From Microcaldota archaeon (GTDB lineage: Archaea > Micrarchaeota > Micrarchaeia > Micrarchaeales > CABMGC01), in contig JAJZKU010000009.1 of assembly GCA_021850705.1 (NCBI GenBank), forward strand, positions 1 through 34,165: a stretch of 34,165 nt of DNA, read 5' to 3'. Below are positions 1 to 6,292 of this stretch, piece after piece. A program made the translations under genes and the position numbers. Position 1 is the stretch's first letter, and each line of letters starts with the position of its first letter. The notes beneath the pieces are model-generated. The model did not search any database, was not told the origin of the DNA, and saw only the letters and a list, made by a program, of their open reading frames with translations.

Positions 1-92
1 ATTGCTCAAGACTACATCTAATTCCCATTAGGAATTTTCACAACCACCTGTAGAAGAAACTACAGATAGCGCTATTTTATTATAGTGTTAGG

Positions 93-100
93 TTTAAATA
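93..100 (+). promoter_or_regulatory. TATA-like box for tRNA-Val(CAC)
   Basis: The octamer TTTAAATA lies about 32-39 nt before the first base of the tRNA, the normal position of an archaeal TATA box for a transcript with a short 5' leader. The flanking region 1-131 holds no supportable gene: all three forward frames are interrupted within about 50 nt, so any upstream gene ends near or before the window start. Confidence 0.55.
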
Positions 101-131
101 GGTTTCTATCGTCAGATTGACATAGCTATAC

Positions 132-202
132 GGGTTCGTAGTCCAACGGTAAGACGCTACCTTCACACGGTAGAGACCGGAGTCCGACTCTCCGCGGACC
201 CA
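132..202 (+). tRNA. tRNA-Val (anticodon CAC)
   Basis: A full cloverleaf can be drawn. The 7-bp acceptor is GGGTTCG (132-138) with CGGACCC (195-201), the anticodon stem is CTACC/GGTAG with loop TTCACAC (anticodon CAC at 164-166), and the T stem is CGGAG/CTCCG. The discriminator is A202 and no CCA is encoded, as is usual in archaea. There is no intron. Oddities: the T loop is TCCGACT, so position 55 is C instead of the near-universal U/pseudouridine; position 15 is A opposite C48; and D-stem pair 13-22 is C/A. A short T run (203-206) follows and may end transcription. Its only neighbour is hicA, which converges on it. Confidence 0.9.
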
Positions 203-253
203 TTTTGAAAAATACGAAGACAAAACAGAAGTTCTAATACACTTTACTTATAA

Positions 254-478
254 CTATAAATATTCTTCAATGTCTTTCCACTTAAGGCCCGTCTGCTTAA
301 GTATCCTGTTCATTATTTGTTGTCTTAGTTCCTTCTGTGCTATCTGTATTACAGTAAAGTGTCCTTTCTGGTCCGACAATACGACATGATCACCTTTTCC
401 CTGTCTTGCAGAATAACCATAATGTTCTTGCAGTACTTTGATTAGTTTGTGAGGTTTTACTGGTCTCAGAGTACTTAT
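254..478 (-). CDS. hicA: HicA-like mRNA interferase toxin, non-canonical start
   Basis: Translation downstream of hicB gives about 74 residues with the HicA double-stranded-RNA-binding-fold pattern: an N-terminal RPVKPHKLIKVLQEH helix, then GKGDHVVL with the candidate catalytic His near residue 31, an FTVIQIA strand, and a C-terminal ILKQTGLKWKDIEEYL. HicA toxins cleave mRNA and are neutralised by the HicB made from the same operon. The gene is in the same frame as hicB and separated from it by one TAA (488-490). Between that stop and the conserved region there is no ATG, GTG or TTG; only ATA (478) or CTG (469) could start it. So it may use a rare start, be made by readthrough of hicB, or be silenced. 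The first internal ATG is far inside the domain. Identity is fairly secure, the start is not. Confidence 0.72.
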   Translation of the reverse strand: MSTLRPVKPHKLIKVLQEHYGYSARQGKGDHVVLSDQKGHFTVIQIAQKELRQQIMNRILKQTGLKWKDIEEYL

Positions 479-487
479 AAAATCGCC

Positions 488-718
488 TTAGCTTCTTGCA
501 ATCAGACTTTTAAGTACTGGTGACTTTACTTCACTACGCTTCTTTTCGAGCAGGAACGCTACTGCCGTATCTACCGCATCCTTAAGTTCGTTCTCCAATT
601 CGCGCAGGCTCTTGGCCTGATCCTGAATATGGAGCTCGTCTATAGTCCCTACAAATAGCTTTCCGTCCCTCTTAATATCAGCCTTAAATCCGTATATCTC
701 CATCTTCATGCTTATCAC
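488..718 (-). CDS. hicB: HicB-like antitoxin
   Basis: The 76-residue protein has the small HicB/UPF0150 fold pattern: FKADIKRDGKLFVGTIDEL (strand-turn-strand), then a helix with AKSLRELENELKDAVDTAVAFLLEK. Such proteins bind and mask HicA and often autoregulate; this one is too short for a clear C-terminal DNA-binding domain. The longest reading starts with GTG (716-718); ATGs at 709 and 703 are alternatives. A TATA-like box at 739-746 sits about 24 nt from the GTG and 33 nt from the first ATG, so a leaderless GTG or a short-leader ATG are both possible. It is the first gene of a two-gene minus-strand operon with hicA. Confidence 0.75.
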   Translation of the reverse strand: MISMKMEIYGFKADIKRDGKLFVGTIDELHIQDQAKSLRELENELKDAVDTAVAFLLEKKRSEVKSPVLKSLIARS

Positions 719-738
719 TAAATATATTCATATTGCAC

Positions 739-746
739 ATATAAAA
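739..746 (-). promoter_or_regulatory. TATA-like box for hicB-hicA
   Basis: On the minus strand the sequence reads TTTTATAT, centred about 24 nt before the GTG start of hicB. Spacing suits a leaderless or nearly leaderless toxin-antitoxin transcript. It lies in the 98-nt gap shared with the divergent peptidase gene. Confidence 0.5.
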
Positions 747-787
747 TGCTTCGCCTGTATTAGTCCAAAAACCAATACGGAAAAGTA

Positions 788-795
788 TCATAAAT
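788..795 (+). promoter_or_regulatory. TATA-like box for C39-like peptidase gene
   Basis: TCATAAAT lies about 25 nt before the ATG at 817, consistent with a leaderless archaeal transcript. No Shine-Dalgarno sequence precedes the ATG. Confidence 0.4.
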
Positions 796-816
796 CTGGA
801 ATATCAAGATAACACT

Positions 817-1236
817 ATGAAAGAAAATTCAGTAACTCAAAAGGAACCCTTAGGATGCAGCATAGCCTGTGTGGCATTTATAAAAAATGTAAGTTACAAA
901 ACAGCAAAAGTCAGGTATTTCAACAAGCTTGGAGATGCAAAGAAGACAGGGTATATGTGCAAAGATGTAGTCAAAGCCTTAAACCGTGCAGGAAAAGCTT
1001 ACGATTACGTGTATATTAAAGGAAGGCAAAACTTCAAAGAAGACAGCATAGTGTTCATAAAACGTTCAAAGCGTTATCCAAAAGGCCATTATCTGGTCAA
1101 AGCGAAGAAAGGCTGGATGGATCCGTGGATAAACTTTAACGTTAAAAAACCGGTATTAGAAAGAGCAAGATCAGGATTCCGTCAAAAGCTTCCGGACAGG
1201 CCAATTTACCTAATTCTCCCAAAAACAGCATCATGA
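817..1236 (+). CDS. Stand-alone C39-like papain-fold cysteine peptidase
   Basis: The 139-residue protein has the layout of a peptidase C39/papain-like fold reduced to its catalytic core: candidate oxyanion Gln8, nucleophile Cys14 in EPLGCSIACVA at the start of the first helix, His91 in KGHYLV, and Asp102 in GWMDPWINF, in the right order and spacing. It has no signal peptide, no membrane segment and no attached ABC exporter, unlike C39 domains of bacteriocin transporters. The sequence is Lys/Arg rich. A TATA-like box ends about 20 nt before the ATG. Divergent hicBA and the nearby tRNA make the setting accessory. The substrate is unknown; a cytosolic processing, deubiquitinase-like or conflict role are all possible. 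Catalytic residue assignment is from motif reading only. Confidence 0.62.
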   Translation: MKENSVTQKEPLGCSIACVAFIKNVSYKTAKVRYFNKLGDAKKTGYMCKDVVKALNRAGKAYDYVYIKGRQNFKEDSIVFIKRSKRYPKGHYLVKAKKGWMDPWINFNVKKPVLERARSGFRQKLPDRPIYLILPKTAS

Positions 1237-1286
1237 AGCGTAAAATGCTATCTAAGAAGTATTATCTCAATCAAAGCACTTATCTG

Positions 1287-1298
1287 TATTGATCAATA
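1287..1298. repeat. 12-bp perfect palindrome plus nearby hairpin
   Basis: TATTGATCAATA is its own reverse complement. Shortly after it, ATGCATT (1307-1313) and AATGCAT (1329-1335) could form a 7-bp stem with a 15-nt loop. Both lie in the 195-nt gap between the C39-like gene and the next small gene. They could be a terminator-like structure or an operator, or chance in AT-rich DNA. Confidence 0.3.
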
Positions 1299-1431
1299 TC
1301 TTTTCCATGCATTACGATTTAGTCTAGCAATGCATTATCAAATCTCACTTTTTAATGAAATATCCATATTCTATATTAAATTATCGGATCGATCTCAGTA
1401 AGGCATAATAATCATAAAATTCCTTCTGGAT

Positions 1432-1764
1432 ATGATACAAATGGTATTTGCTGTTCGAAAAGAAGAAGAGCTAAACGAAAAGCTTGTCAGGGTTCACAGG
1501 GCAGGCTTCGAGAAACGTGACAGGGAAGGATTCTTGGCGCTGTTTGACGGTAATGTCTCAGATGCCATAGAGAAATTCACATTGGCCGGGAAGCACAGCC
1601 GCAAGCTTGCCGTTCTACTGCAAAGCGCTGAAGAAAGGAGCAGGGCAATGGAGGGAAGCCTGGAGATGAGCAATAGGGTGGCAAATCTGCGTGCGCTAAA
1701 TAATGGAAACGGCAGAAGGACCGGTGCATCCATGCTTAAGCTGCTTACGGAGCTTAAGAGATAG
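1432..1764 (+). CDS. Unknown small basic protein (110 aa)
   Basis: I do not recognise this gene. It encodes a soluble, charged, mostly helical protein: a Glu/Lys/Arg-rich N-terminal half (residues 10-75), then NRVANLRALNN and a Gly/Arg-rich turn (GNGRRTG) before a final short helix. There is no signal peptide or membrane segment. The body has higher GC at third positions than the flanking gaps, which supports real coding, though a 79-codon antisense frame is also open. A TATA-like CATAAAAT at 1413-1420 lies about 25 nt before the in-frame ATG at 1441, so a leaderless start there (107 residues) is as likely as the ATG at 1432. Confidence 0.55.
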   Translation: MIQMVFAVRKEEELNEKLVRVHRAGFEKRDREGFLALFDGNVSDAIEKFTLAGKHSRKLAVLLQSAEERSRAMEGSLEMSNRVANLRALNNGNGRRTGASMLKLLTELKR

Positions 1765-1835
1765 TGACAAGTCCAATAGTTTATACATAATAATCTTATT
1801 GTACTTATTTCAATAATATTTGCTATAATTATATC

Positions 1836-2561
1836 GTGTTAGATATGCGTTCAAGAAGAATCGGTTTTTCAGTAGGTAAAGAAGCGGCAATAAGCGGCAC
1901 CATGTTTACTCCTGAGCATATGGAAAATCCTTGTCCAGCAGTGCTGTTCATACATGGGTGGTCAAGCAATGAATCTGGATATAAGCCAAGGGCAGAGGCG
2001 CTTGTAAAGTTAGGTTACGTCTGCCTTACGTTTGACCTTATAGGGCATGGGCACAGTTCAGGAAGTATTGAGACAGTAACATTAAAGGAAAACATAGATG
2101 CTGCTGTTGCAGCATACGATTTCCTTGCATCACAGGAAGGCGTTGACAACGAAGCCATAAGCATAGTCGGTACAAGCTATGGCGGATATCTTGCTGCAGT
2201 ACTGCCTTCGAAAAGAGAGGTAAAATCCCTTGTCCTGCGCGTTCCTGCAATATATGAAGACGAACGTGATGCAAAGACAAAGGATTCAAAGAAGCCGATG
2301 CACCTTGCAAACGAGCAGGCAAGGCCCAGAGACAATCTTGCACTGAATTCCATATCTGGATTTGGAAAAAAGATACTTCTGATAGAAGCTGAGCACGATC
2401 AGGTAATTCCACACCATATAATTGAATTGATAATAAAAGCTGCAAAGCCTAACTCTCTTGAGCATGTTGTTGTAAAAGGATCAGACCATCAGTTCTCAAA
2501 GCCCGAATGGCAGGAGGAGTTCATAGAGCTGCTCATAAAATGGTTTGGAGATATGCGATGA
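1836..2561 (+). CDS. Alpha/beta hydrolase (dienelactone-hydrolase/S9-like)
   Basis: A serine hydrolase of the alpha/beta fold, likely a cytosolic esterase or peptidase-like enzyme of unknown substrate. Visible elements: the oxyanion HGW at residues 40-42 in VLFIHGWSSNESGY, the nucleophile elbow GTSYGG with Ser114, Asp188 in EHDQVIP, and His218 in GSDHQF, giving a complete Ser-Asp-His triad in family order. Length (241 aa) is typical of the minimal fold with a very small lid. The longest reading starts with GTG at 1836; ATG at 1845 is at least as likely. It stands alone on the plus strand and converges with the ABC permease gene 30 nt away. The substrate cannot be told from the sequence. Confidence 0.82.
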   Translation: MLDMRSRRIGFSVGKEAAISGTMFTPEHMENPCPAVLFIHGWSSNESGYKPRAEALVKLGYVCLTFDLIGHGHSSGSIETVTLKENIDAAVAAYDFLASQEGVDNEAISIVGTSYGGYLAAVLPSKREVKSLVLRVPAIYEDERDAKTKDSKKPMHLANEQARPRDNLALNSISGFGKKILLIEAEHDQVIPHHIIELIIKAAKPNSLEHVVVKGSDHQFSKPEWQEEFIELLIKWFGDMR

Positions 2562-2591
2562 ATCACAAGATATCTCCTCCATAAGCCCAGA

Positions 2592-3380
2592 TTATAAGAT
2601 ATTCTCCTTCCTGAAGCTCTTTATTCCGATGTATATTATTACAGCATCAAAAAGTATGAGGAATGCAAGCACTCCGTAAAAGAATGATGGAGTAAGGTCG
2701 AATATGCCGAATATCGAAGCAAAAGGCAACACCATGACCGGCAGCACAAGCAGCGAGCTTATCTGCTGCGCTTCCTTTATCCCGCTCACATGCGATGATA
2801 CAAGGACTACTACTCCTATGGCTGCAAGTGAGAGGAACGGTGAGAGCAGTATTATCAGTATCCATGATGTTGTCGGGAGTATGTAGGTGTTGAAGGTCCT
2901 GAATGCAAGATAGTTGATGGTAGACCCATATACTGCGAATACTACAAGTGTCAGCAAAACAGTCGGCAGCAAAGATGCGAATATCTTGCCTACCAATAAT
3001 TCTGATGTCTTCACAGGCGTTGAAAGCAGTGCTTCAGATGTCCTTCTCTCCTTCTCCCCGGCAAAGCTATCGGCAGCAATGACCGAAGCTGTGAAGATTG
3101 GCATTGTCATGAAGGTAGGGCCGAGAATATAGACTGCAAAGTAGGACATGAAGACCGCCCCATTCACTTTAGTGCTGGAGATCTGCTCAGCCGTTCCTAT
3201 TATGCGCGTGGCTATCCCGCTTAAGTTATAGGTGCTTATGTAGAAGGTTAGCAGGGGAAAGAGCAGTGCGAAGAAGACAGGAACTGCAATCATTGGCATG
3301 TATATGGCCTTGCTGCTGAATACCTCGTTAAGGTCATTCATCATCACAGCATAAGATTTTTTGAGATCCATAATTATCAC
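2592..3380 (-). CDS. ABC-2 type transporter permease (NatB-like)
   Basis: A membrane permease of an ABC exporter, partner of the ATPase just upstream. About six hydrophobic segments are visible: one near residues 29-49, then segments around 73-100, 135-155, 168-195, 205-225 and 232-252. Between the second and third lies the cytoplasmic coupling motif SFAGEKERRTSEALLSTP, typical of the NatB/ABC-2 family, where it contacts the ATPase. The first codon is GTG at 3380, overlapping the ATPase stop as GTGA, which implies translational coupling; ATG at 3371 is the alternative. The exported substrate is unknown; relatives move sodium, antibiotics or lipids. Confidence 0.8.
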   Translation of the reverse strand: MIIMDLKKSYAVMMNDLNEVFSSKAIYMPMIAVPVFFALLFPLLTFYISTYNLSGIATRIIGTAEQISSTKVNGAVFMSYFAVYILGPTFMTMPIFTASVIAADSFAGEKERRTSEALLSTPVKTSELLVGKIFASLLPTVLLTLVVFAVYGSTINYLAFRTFNTYILPTTSWILIILLSPFLSLAAIGVVVLVSSHVSGIKEAQQISSLLVLPVMVLPFASIFGIFDLTPSFFYGVLAFLILFDAVIIYIGIKSFRKENIL

Positions 3381-4264
3381 AGCATATCTTCTATCAACGG
3401 CTCACTGTAATCCACACTTACAATATACGCTCCATTTCCAATCAGGTACTTTATGGCCTCATTTATGTCCTTGTAATTTCTTACAGTTATCCTTATGTTT
3501 GAGCCAAGGGCAGCATTGAAGTGCGGCACCTTTCTTGCAACCGCATCAGTTAAAGGATCTGCAAGTTTTATGTTTATCCTCGCTCCTTTCAATATGCTTC
3601 CATACAGATCGCTGTGCCTGAGGCTCTTGGATATCCTGCCCTTCTTGATTATGAAAAGATTGGCATTGAACCTTGCGGCTTCGTTAAGCCTCTGTGTAGC
3701 ATACAGCACAACCTTTCCTTCAGCTGCAAAGTCCTCAAGCATAAGGTGGACCTTCTCTGCAGATGCTGCATCAAGGAAAGCGGTAGGTTCATCCAGAAGG
3801 AAGACATCTGGATTGCCTAGAAGAGCCCTGCATATCGCCACCTTCTGTTTTGTTCCCCTGCTCAGCTCCCCTGCTTTTCTGTCGATATATTGGTATGCGT
3901 CAAGCTTCTTCAGGAATATGCGTGACATATTCATTGTCTCAGTGTTGCTATTACCATATAGCTTTCCAAAGAATAGGAGGTTCTTGATCACAGGCAGCTT
4001 GTCATACAGCGCATAATTATCCGATAGAAGAGACACTCTGCCTCTTGCCTCATCATCGTAATACGGGTCCTTTCCAAACACCCTGACGCTTCCGGAATCA
4101 GGTCTGTACAACCCGCCTATACATCTGAGCAGTGTGCTCTTCCCGGCTCCGTTCGGACCTATAACTATATTCATGCCTTTGCCAACAGATAAGCTGATTT
4201 TGTTCAAAGCAACAGTATTCCTGAACAGCTTTGTAACCCTATCAGCGTATATCCCAACTGCCAT
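3377..4264 (-). CDS. ABC transporter ATP-binding protein (NatA-like), atypical catalytic loops
   Basis: The ATPase of a two-gene ABC exporter. Visible: Walker A GPNGAGKST (residues 36-44), signature LSRGT (134-138) in place of LSGGQ, Walker B VFLLDEP with Glu159, and a C-terminal domain of about 90 residues after the nucleotide-binding core, common in NatA-type subunits. Two usual catalytic positions look altered: the Q-loop position reads Asp82 (LLSDNYALYD) and the H-switch reads Gln191 (LYATQRL) instead of His. Similar switch-His loss occurs in degenerate sites of other ABC proteins, so hydrolysis could be slow or asymmetric. The gene overlaps the permease by 4 nt and is followed upstream by a 69-nt gap to the permease gene for amino acids. 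Confidence 0.85.
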   Translation of the reverse strand: MAVGIYADRVTKLFRNTVALNKISLSVGKGMNIVIGPNGAGKSTLLRCIGGLYRPDSGSVRVFGKDPYYDDEARGRVSLLSDNYALYDKLPVIKNLLFFGKLYGNSNTETMNMSRIFLKKLDAYQYIDRKAGELSRGTKQKVAICRALLGNPDVFLLDEPTAFLDAASAEKVHLMLEDFAAEGKVVLYATQRLNEAARFNANLFIIKKGRISKSLRHSDLYGSILKGARINIKLADPLTDAVARKVPHFNAALGSNIRITVRNYKDINEAIKYLIGNGAYIVSVDYSEPLIEDML

Positions 4265-4333
4265 ACCTGATAATTTTCAGTCAATCCTTTTAAGTCATAC
4301 TGGTTACTATCTGTTAGAATGCTGAATTCCGTC

Positions 4334-5662
4334 TTACTTAAACAGTTTTATGCGTATTACCTTTTTCATCTCTGCCTCTCTAAGGACATAGTAGGCCGCT
4401 ATCAGCAGCATTATCATTACGCTTCCTATGATCAATGCTTCGTTAGGCATGCCTGCAAGCATAATGAAGATGAGTATCATGCCTACTACCGGGAGGTAAG
4501 GATACAGAGGCATCTTGAATGGTGAATTGAATTTGTTCCTTCTGAAGTGCATTACATCGAGACCTACTATCAGGTAATTGAAAAGAAGGCCGAAATTGGA
4601 TATCGCAGCTATAATGTATATGTTACCTGCAAAGAGTACCAGTATCCCTATCACTGCAGATATCAGTATGCCGTTCTGCGCAACATCAATTTTATTGTTG
4701 TATTTCCTGAAGTACTTAGGAAGAAGATGGTCATCGCTTATCTGGTAAAGGTAACGCGAAGATGTAAGTATCATGGCAAGAGTTGCAGATGTTGTAGCTA
4801 TCAGAGCTCCTATATCTACTACGACAAAGAGCCATGATGGTGCATGCACTGCACTCAACGCATAATTCAGAGGGTCTGCAGCTATCTTGTACTGAGCTGC
4901 AGGTGCGAGTATAAGCATGGCGCTAACTACAAGTACATATAATACAATACTTATTACTACGGCAGAGAGAATGGCCTTAACGTAGCCCTTTGATCCTCCC
5001 TCTATTCTATCTGTAAGTGAGGATATGGATTGGAATCCTGAGTATGCAAAAAATACGGCTACGCTTGCCGCAAATATTCCCTGAAGTATATTTCCTTGGA
5101 AGACAAAGCTTACGTTAGACAGGCCTATCTGAGGATTGCTAAATGCCACATATAATGCAAATATAATAAATAGAATTAGTACACCTATCTTTACAAGAAC
5201 TAGCCAAAAGTCAGCTTTTGCCGCTTTCCTAACTCCGAACATATTGACTACAGCCAATGCTAGAATGAGTCCTATTGCAGAAGGTATTGCATATACGGCA
5301 AGAGGTACGCCCATAAGGCTTGAAAGATAAGATCCGAACCCAAGCGCTATTGCACCTATCGAAGTAGAGTATGCCATATATCCAAGAATTCCAGATACGA
5401 ATCCCATCTCGCTTCCAAGAGCTTTATAAGTATAAGAATAAGCTGCGCCCTTTACATTAGGCAGCAGCGAGCCAAGTTCTCCAAGCTCCAACGATATTAT
5501 TACTGCCAGAACACCAACAAAGAGGAATGCGAATATTGCATAAGCACCTGCAAGGGCTATTGCAGTTCCGCTAAGGACATATATTCCTGCTCCTATTATT
5601 GCACCAAGTCCTACCGCAGTTGCAACCGCAGAGCTTATCTGCTTACTGTTTTTCGCCATCAA
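4334..5662 (-). CDS. APC superfamily amino-acid permease
   Basis: A 442-residue, about 12-segment membrane transporter of the amino acid/polyamine/organocation superfamily, expected to import amino acids by proton or cation symport or exchange. The first helix holds the family motif GAIIGAGIYVLSG (residues 20-32), whose unwound Gly-rich centre binds the substrate amino and carboxyl groups; YSYTYKALG follows TM2. The ATG at 5662 (MMAK) is preceded by GGTGGAG about 6-12 nt upstream, a plain Shine-Dalgarno sequence, so this gene has a leadered mRNA unlike many neighbours. It is divergent from the beta-oxidation operon and shares with it a 182-nt intergenic region carrying a palindrome. Substrate specificity is not readable. 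Confidence 0.88.
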   Translation of the reverse strand: MMAKNSKQISSAVATAVGLGAIIGAGIYVLSGTAIALAGAYAIFAFLFVGVLAVIISLELGELGSLLPNVKGAAYSYTYKALGSEMGFVSGILGYMAYSTSIGAIALGFGSYLSSLMGVPLAVYAIPSAIGLILALAVVNMFGVRKAAKADFWLVLVKIGVLILFIIFALYVAFSNPQIGLSNVSFVFQGNILQGIFAASVAVFFAYSGFQSISSLTDRIEGGSKGYVKAILSAVVISIVLYVLVVSAMLILAPAAQYKIAADPLNYALSAVHAPSWLFVVVDIGALIATTSATLAMILTSSRYLYQISDDHLLPKYFRKYNNKIDVAQNGILISAVIGILVLFAGNIYIIAAISNFGLLFNYLIVGLDVMHFRRNKFNSPFKMPLYPYLPVVGMILIFIMLAGMPNEALIIGSVMIMLLIAAYYVLREAEMKKVIRIKLFK

Positions 5663-5709
5663 CTCTCCACCATATCAACTAAGTAAACATAATCCTATAC
5701 TCTCGTCAT

Positions 5710-5726
5710 TTCTCATTTAATGAGAA
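5710..5726. promoter_or_regulatory. Candidate operator palindrome between divergent units
   Basis: TTCTCATTTAATGAGAA has two perfect 8-nt arms around one central base. It lies between the amino-acid permease start (5662, minus) and the beta-oxidation operon start (5845, plus). The size and symmetry suit a dimeric helix-turn-helix repressor. A direct repeat of ATGCATAC (5748-5755 and 5781-5788) lies between it and the operon. No regulator gene is adjacent. Confidence 0.4.
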
Positions 5727-5815
5727 TATTAAACTATTGGATTTCTTATGCATACATCATTTTTTAGCAAGTGTGACTGCATGCATACTGACAATATACG
5801 TTTACCGCAACAAAG

Positions 5816-5823
5816 TATTAAAG
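5816..5823 (+). promoter_or_regulatory. TATA-like box of the beta-oxidation operon
   Basis: TATTAAAG ends 21 nt before the ATG of the CoxG-like gene. AAAGGAG (5837-5843) also precedes the ATG closely, so both a leaderless start and a very short leader with a Shine-Dalgarno sequence are possible. Confidence 0.4.
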
Positions 5824-5844
5824 CTTTTGAAGAGATAAAGGAGC

Positions 5845-6288
5845 ATGCGGGTAGATTTTGGAGGGGATGAAGAATTCAACGCACCGATAGACAAAGTGCG
5901 CAGTTTTGTAATGGATATAAAGGAGGTTGCGTCATGCATACCCGATTCCAGCAATTTTTCAAGAACAGATGCAAACCACTTTACAATGAGCATTGAGCCA
6001 GGTCTAGGTGTGGTTAAGGGCTCGCTTCCGCTTCACTGCAGCCTTGAAAGCAAAGGCAAAGATAATTACACTTACACCATAGAGGGGAAGGGCTTGGGCA
6101 GTGAGGTAAGTGTAACCCTTTCATTAAATCTATATGAAAAGGGCAATTCAACAGGGATCAAATGGGAAAGCAGCATAAACATAAAGGGAATAATGGGCGG
6201 AATAGGGGAAGCTGTGATAAGAAAGATAACCCAGGAGTATGTAGAAAAGATAATAGCAAATGCAAGGCAGAAGATAAACGAAGGATGA
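5845..6288 (+). CDS. CoxG-like SRPBCC-fold protein
   Basis: A 147-residue soluble protein of the SRPBCC/START superfamily, closest in pattern to CoxG (carbon monoxide dehydrogenase subunit G): N-terminal strand with FNAPIDKVRSFVMDIKEVASCIPDS, a run of antiparallel strands, then IKGIMGGIGEAVIRKITQEYVEK forming the long C-terminal helix over a hydrophobic cavity. Known members bind hydrophobic ligands, and CoxG has been linked to membrane association and quinone handling of CO dehydrogenase. There is no CO dehydrogenase gene here. It heads an operon of eight tightly spaced genes (4 nt to the next) for acyl-CoA oxidation, so an acyl, CoA-thioester or quinone carrier role is my inference. Confidence 0.75.
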   Translation: MRVDFGGDEEFNAPIDKVRSFVMDIKEVASCIPDSSNFSRTDANHFTMSIEPGLGVVKGSLPLHCSLESKGKDNYTYTIEGKGLGSEVSVTLSLNLYEKGNSTGIKWESSINIKGIMGGIGEAVIRKITQEYVEKIIANARQKINEG

Positions 6289-6292
6289 TACT

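Noticed and set aside
1-131. Tail of an upstream protein gene at the window start
   Set aside because: All forward frames stop within about 50 nt and no family residues can be read; too short to support.
485-490. Recoded stop codon (TAA as amino acid) between hicB and hicA
   Set aside because: TAA ends many other genes in the window normally, so general recoding is excluded; only local readthrough remains, listed as a finding.
1-1800. Mobile island integrated at tRNA-Val(CAC)
   Set aside because: hicBA and an orphan peptidase beside a tRNA are suggestive, but there is no integrase, transposase, or repeat of the tRNA 3' end in the stretch.
2038-2445. 135-codon antisense frame over the alpha/beta hydrolase
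   Set aside because: The sense frame holds a full catalytic triad; the antisense one has no recognisable features.
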